From: Dendrolimus kikuchii | Lineage: Eukaryota > Arthropoda > Insecta > Lepidoptera > Lasiocampidae | Length of the DNA stretch: 64,000 nucleotides | Direction: 5' to 3' | NCBI GenBank assembly: GCA_019925095.2 | Contig: JAHHIN020000030.1 | Location: forward strand, 1 to 64,000 | Shown: one piece after another, positions 10,526 through 21,160 of the stretch | How positions within the stretch are numbered: position 1 is the first letter of the stretch | How the letters are laid out: every line of letters starts with the position of its first letter | Translations under genes and position numbers: made by a program | Notes under the pieces: model-generated | What the model was told of the DNA's origin: nothing | The model's database searches: none | What the model saw: only the letters and a program-made list of their open reading frames with translations

Positions 10526-11554
10526 GTGAGAGAAGAAACGCTTGGCTTTCGTGTCAATCAGAGAAGAGTTCCGGCAGAAGTGTTGGAGGGGAGTCGAATG
10601 CCGACAAAGAGAGAAGTACTGGCGCTCATTATGTCGATATTCGATCCCCTGGGGTTCATTTTCCCTCTCACCACACCGGCAAAACGCATCATGCAAGATA
10701 CATGGAAATACAAAACAACATGGGACGAAGTTATCCCGGAGGAACTGCAAGACAAATGGAAAAGTTGGCTGAGAGACTTGATATCACTACCTGACGTGCG
10801 TATTCCGCGCTGCTACGAATATTCACCGGCAACTGTCAGGAAGTTGCACACATTCGTCGACGCTAGTGAAGAAGCATACGCTGGGGTTGTGTACATACGC
10901 ACGACACGGGCGGACGGCCGGGTCAACGTCATGATAGCGGCAGTTAAAAGTCGCGTGACACCTACGAAACCAGTTTCCATTCCGCGACTCGAACTCCAAG
11001 CAACCGTCCTGGGAGCCCGTCTGCCCCAGTCCGTGCAAGAGAGACACGACTGGGAATTACACCGTCACACATACTGGAGTGACTCGCGCACTACGCTAGC
11101 ATGGATTCGAGCGGAACCGCGAACTTACAAAACGTTCGTGGCCCATCGCCTCGCCGAAATAGAAGACCTCACTAAGAAGAATGAATGGCGATGGGTTTCC
11201 TCGGCGCTGAACGTAGACGATGCAACGCGCAAAACACCAAGTGACTTCAACCCACAAAACCGGTGGTTTGCGGGCCCCAAGTTCTTGTATCTTGACATAG
11301 AAAAATGGCCGCAAGAAACAAAGACCGAGGTGCCAACCACCGGAGAAGAAAAATGCGCGACACTTACTGAAGGCAATGACGTCATTGTCATCGACTTTAA
11401 ACGTTTCTCACGTTGGACTGTCATAGTAAGAACAATAGGACGCGTGATTCAATTTATCAGGCTATGTAAACGACCCGCGAACACGTTGGCAGCCGCGCGC
11501 CGTAAAGGACAAAGAGAAATCCTACACCAGACGAGGAGTGGAAGAAAAACATAA
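10526..11554 (+). pseudogene. Pao-type RNase H fragment
   Basis: The 342-aa frame starts in the RT-RNase H connection (TKREVLALIMSIFDPLGFIF, residues about 27-46) and continues to the RNase H core: HTFVDASEEAYAGVVYIR near residue 110, SRVTPTKPVSIPRLELQ near 143 and YWSDSRTTLAWI near 184. The order and spacing match Pao Pol. It ends before the integrase finger in a low-complexity region full of stops (11555-11849). Confidence 0.85.
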
Positions 11555-11639
11555 AGAAGAAGAATAAAGAAAAATCAGTGTCCAAAAGGAAATAACGTTG
11601 GAAGAAAATTTAAGAACATCAACCGGAATATATTAATGT

Positions 11640-11812
11640 TGTCTGAACGTAAACTCATTGTACTCGCAAAAAGCGAATCGTTCGGCAATAAACCGCTCGA
11701 TACGATACGTCGACGTCGTAACAAGGGAGAGGTCGCCGGTTTAACTATAGAAACCGACGAACATAACATATTGCAACTGAGAGGAAGAATCAACGAAGCG
11801 CAATAAATAATA
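11640..11812 (+). pseudogene. Pao-type linker remnant before integrase
   Basis: A short open stretch reads LSERKLIVLAKSESFGNK and ends with ILQLRGRINEA. The latter corresponds to the segment just upstream of the integrase finger in Pao elements (compare RVGGRLS and RVGGRLAE in the other two copies here). It links the RNase H and integrase pieces. Confidence 0.55.
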
Positions 11813-11849
11813 AGCCGCCATCTTAGACGGGATACACAAATACACAAAG

Positions 11850-12735
11850 TTGTACATACAACATGCATACGAGAAACTACACCATGGCGGCGTTGAGATG
11901 ATGGTCAACGAGCTACGACAGCGGCTGTGGGTTATGAAGATTCGGCCCTCAGTCAAAGCAGTGTTGAGGAACTGCCTCCAATGCCAACTGAGGAGGGCCC
12001 AGCCAGGGAGTCCATCGACGGGGAGCCTGCCTGCAGCTCGCCTGGCGCATCACTCACGCCCCTTCACCTTCACGGGCTTGGACTATTTTGGCCCATTGGA
12101 GGTGACGGTGGGCCTTCACCGGGAGAAGAGATATGTGGCGTTATTCACATGTATTACGTCACGGGCACTACACTTCGAGGTCGTCGCGGCGCTGAGTTCT
12201 GACTCAGCCATCAACGCGCTGCGCCGCTTCATAGCGCGGCGCGGCGTCCCCACCGAACTCTGGAGCGACAACGATACGTATTTCCGTTCGGCCGACCGCG
12301 AACTCGCGGAGGCTGGGCGCGCCGTCGAAGAAGAAGCGTCGCGCCGGCAGATCGCCTGGCGGTTTTTACCGCCGGCGGCACCCTTCATGGCCGGCGCCTG
12401 GGAGCGCATGGTACGCACCATCAAAGAGGCATTGCGAGTCACCCTACGCGAGCAGCCCCCGAGCGATGAGACGCTCGTCACACTGCTCGCCGAAGTCGAA
12501 GCCACCGTGAACTCGCGGCCGCTCACTCTTGTGGCCGTGAGTCCCGACGAGCCCCCAGCCATCACGCCGAACATGCTACTCCTGGGGCCAAACTGCCATA
12601 CGCTGGCCCCCGGGAACTTCGAGGCCAGCGACGTGACTGCGCGCGCGCACTGGAGACGCGCGCAGTACCTTGCCGATGTCTTCTGGCGACGGTGGGTGCG
12701 GGAATACCTGCCGTTACTACAATACCGGCCGGAGC
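11850..12735 (+). pseudogene. Pao-type integrase fragment
   Basis: The frame begins inside the HHCC finger (HAYEKLHHGGVEMMV, then CLQCQLRRAQPG). The integrase core follows, with D in GLDYFGPLEV, D in WSDNDTYF and E in FMAGAWERMVRTIKEAL. The final block RAQYLADVFWRRWVREYLP is the Pao C-terminal region (DUF5641-like). Homology stops at about 12730, where unrelated sequence begins, so the C-terminus is lost. This piece is more GC-rich than the neighbouring elements. Confidence 0.87.
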
Positions 12736-13913
12736 CCTGTTTTTTTTTTGATAACGCAGGGGGAATGTTTTTTTGGACACCATACTCGGACCCTTCGGGG
12801 GAAGGGTCTGAATGCAGGCATAAGGCCTACATCGAGGATGTGTGGGATTCTCAGCGACCGGTTCTCCACGCTTGCTTTTAAAACGAAGCTGTCGCGAGAA
12901 TCGGCCGCCAAACTACCCACTAAACCTAAACCTGCGCCCCATTTATAGCGCTTTTACGAGGCGTCACGGGATCTCGTATAGTTCAATGCAAACTTTATGG
13001 CGGCTCGGAATATCGCACTTTCCGATGCGCAGAACGCATAATTTAGGTGTAAGAGGGACGAAGTTTTCGGAAGACGAGGTATATACTCGGAATTCTCGCT
13101 CACTCTATTGCTCGCTATCTCGTTTACAGGACTTCCTCAGCGCTCGCCTCATCAGGGCTGCCACTTTCTCACTCACTGCGCTTTCTGAGCTAGCGCTTTT
13201 TAGGGCAACCCAGCTCCCATTTTTATTATACAGTCGAAACCGTATATAACGACATTGAAGGAACCGTAACCTTTCAAGTTAACAACACTGATACAGATTA
13301 ATACTATAAAAGAATAGATAGGTTTATTAAACAATAAAAGTTATGTATTTAAAAAAGTTGTCGATGTCGATCATTTTGGGGAAGTTTGGTGGCGGATATG
13401 GGAAGTTTTTCTAAATTCAATGAGGGAGACCCCGATCTGACCCATGTTAGTGCCGAGTCTACATCCGTACACTGCACACGCACGCGCGCGTTCCTGTTTA
13501 CATACAATCGAGTTCGATAGTTTGTTGTTTACTTTGTTATTGTTCGGTTAAGTTTTCTTTATTGTTATTGTTAAGTTTGTTATGTGTGGTAACCCTACGG
13601 TTTTCCACGCATATGGGGCAACCCTGTTGTTTCTCACACAACGAATTCAAAGAAAACACCTCATCGAAGCCACCTGTGGGTGACTCATGCATACGCGTGG
13701 GAAAGTGCTGAGTCGAGAGATTCCTGCAAAGCCTCGGAGCCACCCTGCGGACCGATGGACGACACAGACCAGCTCCAATCGCGGTAGCATGCTGTCGTAA
13801 CTGATCATCGTGATCAATTAGTATTAAGTTATTATTGTAATAATTAATTTAATTAAAGTGTAAGAATTATATTTGGATTTTTAAAACTTCCTCCGACGGC
13901 CATCTCACATAAC
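12736..13913. other. non-coding sequence, probably including a gypsy LTR
   Basis: The first part (12736-13250) starts with a T10 run and GATAACGCAGGGGG and truncates the Pao integrase. It looks like an unclassified interspersed repeat. The second part runs into the primer-binding site at 13914 and should contain the 5' LTR of the gypsy copy downstream. AGTTAACAAC at about 13276 and CATAACT just before 13915 are plausible ends, but no second LTR copy was found to confirm them. I see no supported gene. Confidence 0.4.
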
Positions 13914-13928
13914 TGGCGCAGTCGGTGA
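13914..13928 (+). promoter_or_regulatory. primer-binding site (tRNA-Ser type)
   Basis: TGGCGCAGTCGGT matches the primer-binding site used by gypsy-group elements of insects for minus-strand priming. It lies about 500 bases upstream of the gag start. Confidence 0.75.
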
Positions 13929-14431
13929 ATTGTCGCATTATCGGTTCGCGTCCTAAACCTCGGTCCGCGTATCCGATTTTCGTATCGTCGACGCGTCGAC
14001 AATCCGAAAAGAATCTACGGAGAGCGCCGTTGGAGAAACATCGCGGGACATCCAGAAATCGATGGCTCAGCACGCGATGCATATATTGCAGCAAGTGAAA
14101 TAGAATAGTTTCTATTGGCTGCTATTTCCTGATCCATATCCTTTTATTAATCATTTAAAAGTCTCATATCGATTTTTTAATTGATTTAAATATAATAAAT
14201 AATATAATTCTTTTTAAATAATATAATTAATAAATAATTTAATTCATATAAATAGGTTAGATTGTATAACATAAAAAATAATTTTAATTTTAGCATTAGA
14301 TGTAATAATTTTTCAAGATTTTTCGCCCACATAGAGCCAAGAATACTCGGCCGCATACCCGGCGAAGTATTCTTGAAAATTATAGAGAATCTCGATTACA
14401 TAGAGATTTATTAGAATCCGAATTAGAAGAC

Positions 14432-15097
14432 ATGTCTTTAAATGAAAATAATATGTCTGCCCAACCCTCAGTTGCGCAGTTGTACGAATATGACCTCACA
14501 GACAAAATTTGGAGAGCTTTGAGGCTTGTCCCGGAATTTGATGGAAACTCAAACGTGCTCATTCGATTCCTTTCAATATGTGACCAACTTATATATACAT
14601 ATGTTAACCCAACTCCGGAAAACGAATTAAATAATGCAGCCCTAATAAACGGCATATTAAATAAAATCACCGGTCCAGCTGCCCGCATGCTCAACTCAAA
14701 TGGCATTCCTCATGATTGGAAAGGCATAAGAGGAGCCTTAATTAATAGCTTTTCGGATCACAGAGACGAATCAACCCTTTATACTGATCTGTCCATTTTA
14801 ACCCAGGTTTCGGATACTCCCCATATATTTTATGAGCGTGTCAAAAATTTATTAAGTACCATTATGACTTACGTCGAGCTGCATGAATGTGTAAAAACCA
14901 CCATAGAGGCAAAACGCGAGCTATATAATAAATTAGAGTTACGAACTTTCACAAGAGGGTTGACCGAGCCTCTAGGCTCACGTGTTCGGTGTATGAGGCC
15001 AGAATCACTTGAAAAAGTCTTACTATTTGCACTAGAAGAATTGAACGTACTATATTTACAATACAGAAACACTCCCTCTAGTTTATTTAATCCCTAA
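14432..15097 (+). pseudogene. gag: errantivirus-like Gag
   Basis: The 221-aa frame resembles the capsid part of insect gypsy/17.6-type Gag proteins: VPEFDGNSNVLIRFLSICDQ at residues about 31-50, ITGPAARML about 77-85, then FTRGLTEPLGSRVRCMRPES about 171-190. It opens with ATG and ends with a normal stop at 15095-15097. No zinc knuckle is seen, which is usual for this group. The downstream region is broken, so no functional Gag-Pol could be made. Confidence 0.75.
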
Positions 15098-15392
15098 CTT
15101 AACGGACAAAGACAAAATTTCTTTCAAAATTCCTCTTTATAATTATCCTCAATTTATCAAACACCACAGCAAACAAGGGCCCCGCTCTATGGCCCCTTTA
15201 CACAGCCATTGCATTCTGGACAACCAACCAGAAGCAATTTTAACCAACCTCAAAGATTTTTATCTAGTAATAATCCTAAATTTTCGGCTAATAATAATGC
15301 ATCTTAAATAATTTCAATAATCCTTAAATAATTTCAATTTCCCGCAAAATAATTTCCGCCAGCATCAAGTTCCGTGGGAAAATAGACCCAAC

Positions 15393-15785
15393 ATGCAAGG
15401 CCCTTCAAGGACCCAACAAATGATGAGAGCTCTTCCGCGTTCCAACATGACAACAGGATTTAGAATACCATCTAGGCCAATTAATACCTATCAACAGCCT
15501 CAACAAAATTCTCAGCCTATGTGCGGCGTAAGTCACGCTGTTGCGCGCACTTTACCTTACAATACACCGAGAAAGATAAATATGAACGAAACAATTGAAC
15601 CGTACGTTGACGACTTACCAGCTGACTACTACTATGACCATTACAATGACTATTGCAATGACTATAATAATTTGCCTGTGACTTACACAGACGAAGAACC
15701 GGCGCAAGGCAATCCGATGGAAACTAAAATCCAGGATCAAACGGAAAATTTTCAGATAGGCCCGGATTTAATATCCCCAGAATAG
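15393..15785 (+). pseudogene. Gag C-terminal or Gag-Pol linker region
   Basis: This Asn/Gln/Pro/Tyr-rich segment contains a YYYDHYNDYCNDYNNLP stretch and acidic residues. It lies between Gag and the protease, and the protease begins in another frame at its end. It has no recognisable domain. Its position and composition fit the disordered linker of gypsy-type Gag-Pol. Confidence 0.45.
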
Positions 15786-16120
15786 AATTAAATTTACAAA
15801 ATAAAAAACAACTTCCATACATCCAGATTAATAATCCCCCACTTAAGCTCTTAATTGACACATGTGCAAATCAGTCTTTCATAAGCCCAGAAGCTGTACA
15901 ATTTTTTTTTTATTACATCCCTTTAGATTATGATCCCTTTATAGTTACAAATATACACTTATCAACCAACAACGAATATTCTATAATAATCCCATGTTTC
16001 TCGGAATTCAAGGAATGCAGTCCTATCAAACTTTATGTCTATCGATTCCATAATTAATTCGATGGCCTCATCGGATTAGACCTCTTACAATAATGGCAAT
16101 CAAAAATTAATTTTCAGTCG
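15784..16120 (+). pseudogene. gypsy-type aspartic protease remnant
   Basis: The frame reads LLIDTCANQSFISPEAVQFF, the retroviral-type active site with the normally invariant Gly of D-T-G replaced by Cys, and later FDGLIGLDLL, the second conserved protease block. A stop codon separates the two. Loss of the Gly and the stop make it inactive. Confidence 0.7.
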
Positions 16121-16159
16121 TGCATTTTAAAAACTCGATATGCCAGCAACCCTATAAAA

Positions 16160-16882
16160 ATGTTTAATTCAAATTCGCTAAATGACAAAAATAATAAAAT
16201 TGCCGATGCATTAACTCTCAATGAATTTTATAATGAGGAGTTGGAATCTGTAGTAGTTAACATTGACTCTAGCTCTTCATCACGTTCAGGTGAAACAACG
16301 TTGACAGCCCCAGACAACAGACCTATCATAAGTAAAACTTCTACTGACACTGCACTCAGTGTTCGACCTTTGCCTAGTCCCAGTCCAACGTACTCCGATA
16401 CAATACATACAAGTAAAGAGCAACCTATTTTAGACATACCAATTAGTGAAAATCCCCTTAATACATATCGCAAACAAATTATTATCAACGTCAAAAATTG
16501 TTTTACGAAATCTAAGCCAACCATTACAAAACCTTTTGATAATTACCTTCGCGTCACTACTAGTGCATCGGAAGAAAATCTCGAAACAGATATAATAGAT
16601 ATAATTAAAAGATACGTAGATCCAAAGGTTCGTACTGCAATCCTAGTTCAACCAGCCAAAAAAATGTACAGCATCATACCAATAATACAAAGAACATTCC
16701 GTAGCTCATCAATGAAATTGATATTAGTCAAAAATAATATCCAGAATGTTTCTGATTACCTAATTCAACAAGACACCATTCGCAAATATCATATAGGAAA
16801 AACGAATCACCGCGGCGTTAATGAAATACCTCGTCTTATACGAAAAATATTTTTGGCCAAAAATGAAAAGCGATGTAACTAA
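16160..16882 (+). pseudogene. post-RNase H connection and start of integrase finger
   Basis: The frame starts with NKIADALT, which resembles the segment just after RNase H in gypsy elements. RT and RNase H have therefore been removed by a deletion near 16150. The remainder includes a Ser-rich linker and, at the C-terminus, KYHIGKTNHRGVNEI, the His pair of the integrase finger. The frame then shifts at an A-rich run near 16840. Confidence 0.65.
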
Positions 16883-17339
16883 ATTTATAAATGAATGTGA
16901 AATATGTGGATGTGCTAAATACGACCGTAATTCAGTACGCCCAGAATTCAGAATAGTCCCACCTCCGAATAAACCATTTGAAATCATACATGCTGATGTA
17001 TTAACCATTGAGCAAGAAAAGTACTTAACTATTGTTGACTCCTTCTCTAAATATGCCCAAGCTTACCGTATGACAGATTGTACGGCCCATAAAATTATAA
17101 ATGCCCTCCTACAATTCAGCACACATCATGGTTTTCCACTTACTTTAACTACCGATCAAGGAACTGAATTTACAAATCAAGTGGTTACTGAATTCTTAAG
17201 ATTACATAAAATTCTTCATCATATTACAGCAGCTCACGCTCCGAATGAGAATGGCATTATAGAGCGTTTCCACAATATGCTTTTAGAACACCTACGACTA
17301 CAGAGGGTACTTTGCAATACTTCGACCCATACAAGCTGA
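16821..17339 (+). pseudogene. gypsy-type integrase core
   Basis: The 172-aa frame continues the integrase finger (EKYFWPKMKSDVTKF, then CEICGCAKYDR) and holds the three acidic catalytic residues: D in IIHADVLTIEQ, D in TTDQGTEFTN and E in NENGIIERFHNMLLEH. The protein stops soon after the core, so the C-terminal domain, any env-like ORF and the 3' LTR are gone. Confidence 0.85.
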
Positions 17340-17767
17340 GCTAATTTTGAAGTTTTTAAAATAAATAACAGTATTTTGTTTTAAATATTTTATTGTAAAA
17401 GGTGACAATCATCTATGATACGTCATATACAGTGTTATCCTGTGTTTTTGTTCTTATTTTAAAACTTAAAATCAGAAGCTAAACAAAACAAAAAAGTGTC
17501 ATTTTATCTTTCGAATGTACGGATAATAGTGATTAAATAAACAATAATTGGATGTTACGCAGTGCTTTTTTGATAACATCAGGAATTAGCGGATATTTTT
17601 TGAGAATTTCAAAAAATAATTATCATTATTATAAACCTTCGGCATACAGCGCCATCTATTGCATAGGAGAAAATTTCAAGTAAATTGCCAATAAGCTATT
17701 GAACTATTCAATAATTCCTTCCGAGAGATGTGTAACTTGCCGGAAATTTATTTCATGAACAGATGGC
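17340..17767. other. AT-rich non-coding
   Basis: I see no gene or recognisable repeat boundary here. It separates the truncated gypsy copy from the PHD/FP25K-like ORF. Confidence 0.6.
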
Positions 17768-18410
17768 ATTAGGTGTACAAAATGTAACGTGCCGCAGCAC
17801 AGAAATTGCGTTGCGCTCCCGGCCAAGGGCAACGTGGCTGCTGCCTGGAAGTGCCCTGAATGCAGAAAGGGAGATGCAAGAGGAAGCAAGGATGATACAC
17901 CGGTGAGTGTCAGGTCATTATCAACTTATGAAGATGCTAGTCAGTCTGACAGCAGTCCCACAATATCAATGCAGAGGGGAGAGGTCGATCCGATAGACTA
18001 TACTAATAAGGACCTAATGAAAGAAATGCGCGCGATACGCCTCGATCTCTTAAATTTCCGGAAGGAAATTTCAGATTTGCAGACCGAGGTGCACTCCTGT
18101 GTTCACCGTATTGATGGACTTCAAACTCGGATGGAGGCCTTGGAAAAGCGTTCCTCTGCACAAAATGAAGTGCCTCCTGATGTAAATGGGATTATTAACC
18201 AGCTCAGAGCGGACCTAAATGATCGAGACCAGGATCTTCTTGAAAACGATTTGGAAATTAGAAATATTCTCGAAGTGAAGAGTGAAAATCCCATGCACCT
18301 CATTGTGTCCGTTGCAGGGAAGCTTGGTGTCACGTTAGAAAGTCGGGAAATCGTCAGCGCAGAAAGAGTAGGTGGTCGTTTCCTTAATGCAACAAACCCC
18401 GAAGGATTCT
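17768..18410 (+). pseudogene. PHD-finger / coiled-coil / FP25K-like ORF1 fragment
   Basis: Translation begins within a PHD-type zinc finger (CTKC, then HRNC, then WKCPECRKG). A Ser/Asp-rich linker follows, then a predicted coiled coil around KDLMKEMRAIRLDLLNFRKE through MEALEKR (residues about 71-125), and a segment resembling the baculovirus FP25K-like domain (NPMHLIVSVAGKLGV, then EIVSAERVG, residues about 165-192). Such proteins are numerous in lepidopteran genomes and are thought to be retroelement-derived. The N-terminus is missing, and a SINE-like repeat begins at about 18411 and truncates the C-terminus; the remaining frame to 18658 is read through that repeat. Confidence 0.6.
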
Positions 18411-18729
18411 ATCCGTGCAGGAACGGAGAAAGAATACAATTTCCTGCGGCCGGGCGGCCTGTCGTAAGAGGCGACTTAACAACCCACAGCCAGGTGGTAG
18501 GGCATTTGCCCGACTGGATGGCTACCACCCCTAGTCTAAAGTATGTCGCCATAACAACCTTGCGTTGTGTTCCGGCATTAGTGACCAGGTTCCAGTCTCC
18601 CTTAAGAGAACAGCAGCGCATTTGTAGCAACTTTGGTGCTGCAAATGTCCATAGGTGATGGTAACCGCTTTCCATTAAGTGGGCCGTATGCCTGTCTGCT
18701 GATCTCCTGCAATAAAAAAAAAAAAAAAA
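18411..18729 (+). mobile_element. SINE-like repeat, copy 1
   Basis: This poly-A-tailed repeat of about 320 bp begins ATCCGTGCAGGAACGGAGAA and ends CTGATCTCCTGCAATAAAA. Copies occur at 20836-21160 (same strand) and 54553-54875 (opposite strand). It has no coding capacity of its own. It could equally be the 3' end of a longer non-LTR element. Confidence 0.85.
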
Positions 18730-19514
18730 GGAACCACAACGCCGGAGTTCCGCTCGAACCGCGACCCAGAGCAGTCGATTTTTTCTGAGCTCCGTGGGAA
18801 AAAATTAATAAAAATAGGATTTTTAAGAGTTACGTAGTGGTGCGATATACCAAAGTGTGCCCAAAAGTGCGGCGCAGGTGCCAGTGAAAGAATAAAAGTG
18901 CTAACAATTTGGAAAAAAAAGTTATTAACAAAAAACAAAATTTTTGAACTTTGAAAATTCATATCTCGGAATCTAAATCGAGGACACCTAGTTTTTATTG
19001 GCGGCTTTGGTGGGGATCTGGAGCCTCCACCCCGCAAAATTACAAGCCCCGGAATCCCAACTCGAACCACGAAGTTATAGTGAAAAATTTGAAAAACGTG
19101 GTGCGAATAGTGTCTTTTTTGGACTTATTCAAAATTCTAAATTACGTGAAGAAAGAACTTTAAAAACTAAGGACTTTTGGCCAAGTAGAACTTTAGAATT
19201 GTATATATTAACCTAGTAAAAAATTAAAAAGTGGGAAAATTTTAAGACAATTTTCGTTTTTTGGGCTTAATCCAAAAAACTTGTAACAAATAAGAGAATC
19301 CGCCGCGGTAGCCATTTAGGGATCAGTGAGACGCGAGTCCTGACAGCTCGCACGTGGACATCGGAGCAAACCCGGCTGTGCAAACAAGAAAAAAACAAGA
19401 TTCTAACCTCAAAATTGCTCCGCCATTATTGGTGTGAACGATCTGAGGTAAGGGTCACTTGAAGACTTGAATAGGAGCAGCCCATTTCCGGTTTTTAGAA
19501 GAATTTTATGTAAT
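18730..19514. repeat. unclassified diverged repeat field, part 1
   Basis: There is no credible ORF. Two segments about 310 bases apart resemble each other: the one at 18741 contains CCGGAGTTCC and CTCGAACCGCGA, the one at 19046 contains CCGGAATCCC and CTCGAACCACGA, and both are followed by a GTGGTGCGA phrase. The motif ATATCTCGG recurs here and in part 2. I cannot assign a family. Confidence 0.45.
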
Positions 19515-19519
19515 ATAGT

Positions 19520-19828
19520 TGTTAACGCCATCTGTTAACCAATACCGAACACTATAAACTGCTCATTTTACTCTGACGCATTCACTCATTCCCGGTCCCA
19601 TCCTTTTCATTCCGTTTCCGCTCACTGTCGCCTCGCACCTCCTCGCAAAAACTAACCTCTTGGAACGTGTCGTGACATCGTGTAAAACGTTAAAAATAAG
19701 AAATTTCTCTTGAAAACTTTTTAAAGAAACGTGTTAAAAAAAATAAATAAAGTGTACTCAAGATCAAAGTCCAGCGACCTATAGAGTGAATTCAGGTTAG
19801 TCCCTGTTTTTTCTTCCTTTTTCCTACA
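19520..19828 (+). mobile_element. solo LTR of the BEL/Pao family at 1-6401
   Basis: The 309-bp sequence is nearly identical to the LTR at 6086-6401, with TG...CA ends. It is flanked by the 5-bp duplication ATAGT (19515-19519 and 19829-19833). No internal sequence is present, so it is a solo LTR left by recombination between two LTRs. Confidence 0.95.
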
Positions 19829-19833
19829 ATAGT

Positions 19834-20835
19834 TTTTAATTATTTTTTAATTAGAAAATTAAACTTGTTTCGTTAATATCTCAGAAAATATAAGAGACGC
19901 GTGGGTTTCAAAATTGTAGGATTGTGCGCGGCAGCTGGCTCTACCTGCCCGCATGATAAACTAATTTTTTGTGTAGGGAACATATTTAATAAAAATTAAA
20001 AAACCGTAAATTCCAAAAATCTTAAATTTTTATAAGTTTTCAGTATTAGGGTAAAATCAGCAAAATTCGGGGTAAAATAGAGCAAAGTTTTTGGCCTATT
20101 TATACTTTCTGAGATAAATTTTTTTTAGCTTAAAATTTAAATAAAGACATAGATATAAGTTTTAGCGAGTAAGTACGGTTAGCAATAGTCGAGTCTCGCC
20201 GAGAGCTTCAATTTGAGTCCAAGCTCGACCGATTTCGGCCCATAGGGGCCTGAGAAACCGAAAAGTGGTGCTTTTTGGCTAAGGGCCGGCGCCATCTTGA
20301 ATTGTTTAAAACTGCGATATCACGGCCATTTTTGGACGTAGTGCGGCGGGATTTCGACTATTAGCATTGGACTAGGCTTCTGCATCGGACCAGCCTGACC
20401 AGCCAAATTTTTTTGGGTAAACCCCCCCCCCCCCCTAGTTGGGGTGGAGAAGCTGACGGGAAACACGACAGTCCAAGTCCGGACGAAATCGGACTAAAAA
20501 CAAGGGTGTGGCGACGTTTTCTCGCCTTAGTTTGACAGCTAGGCCGCCATTTTGGATTTTTTCGAAGTGTGATATCTCGGCCAATATCCACCGTAGGAAG
20601 TTGCGACTTGGACTGTGGGTGTTAAAATAGCCTACTCCTTAGGATTATGCCAAAATTGGACTAAAAATTTTGACGTACAAAAATAGATTTAGGACCTAGA
20701 TCAGGCCAGGGGTTCCCTAGAGAACCCAAACACGGGCCCGGTAGGCCTTCTGGTTGCAGAGTTTTAGGAGTACAAACTTTACCGGCGGTCAAATTGGAAA
20801 TTTTAAAATTCCAATAACTCAGCCAATATCTATTC
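19834..20835. repeat. unclassified diverged repeat field, part 2
   Basis: Similar phrases recur at roughly 240-260-base intervals: GATATCACGGCCATTTT near 20315, GATATCTCGGCCAATATCC near 20570 and ATAACTCAGCCAATATC near 20815. The first two are preceded by a GCCGCCATTTTG-like phrase and followed by a GCGAC phrase. A poly-C run lies near 20421-20436. I see no gene, and the 20361-20591 minus frame looks like a chance ORF. Confidence 0.5.
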
Positions 20836-21160
20836 ATCCGTGCAGGAACGGAGAAAGAATACAATTTCCTGCGGCCGGGCGGCCTGTCGTAAGAGGCGAC
20901 TTAACAACCCACAGCCAGGTGGTAGGGCATTTGCCCGACTGGATGGCTACCACCACTGGTCTAAAGTGTGTCGCCATAACAACCTTTGAGTTGTGTTCCG
21001 GCATTAGTGACCAGGTTCCAGTTTCCCTTAAGAGAGCAGCAGCGCATTTGTAGCACCTTTGGTGTTACAAATGTCCATAGGCGATGGTAACTGCTTTCCA
21101 TCAAGTGGGCCTTTTGCCTGTCTGCTGATCTCCTGCAATAAAAAAAAAAAAAAAAAAAAA
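20836..21160 (+). mobile_element. SINE-like repeat, copy 2
   Basis: This copy matches copy 1 over its whole length, including the start ATCCGTGCAGG and the end CTCCTGCAATA followed by about 20 A residues. An imperfect ATCTATTC/ATCTACCT pair at the flanks may be the remains of a target duplication. It interrupts the repeat field on both sides. Confidence 0.88.

Larger units (their letters stand above)
13276..17339 (+). mobile_element. errantivirus-like Ty3/gypsy element, internally deleted
   Basis: A serine-tRNA-type primer-binding site at 13914 is followed by a gypsy/17.6-like Gag, protease, a connection region and integrase. The RT and RNase H region is missing and no env-like ORF or 3' LTR was found. 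The copy is old and inactive, with several frame breaks. The left limit is tentative. Confidence 0.75.

Noticed and set aside
10029..10750. Several minus-strand ORFs of 65-138 aa
   Set aside because: They are antisense shadows of the Pao RT and RNase H fragments.
12116..12574. Minus-strand ORF of 152 aa
   Set aside because: It is a Ser/Ala-rich antisense shadow of the GC-rich Pao integrase.
18409..18675. Minus-strand ORF of 88 aa
   Set aside because: It lies entirely in SINE-like copy 1 and equals the frame at 54608-54808 in copy 3.
20754..21053. Plus-strand ORF of 99 aa
   Set aside because: It is read through SINE-like copy 2; the same peptide segments appear in the other copies by translation of the repeat.
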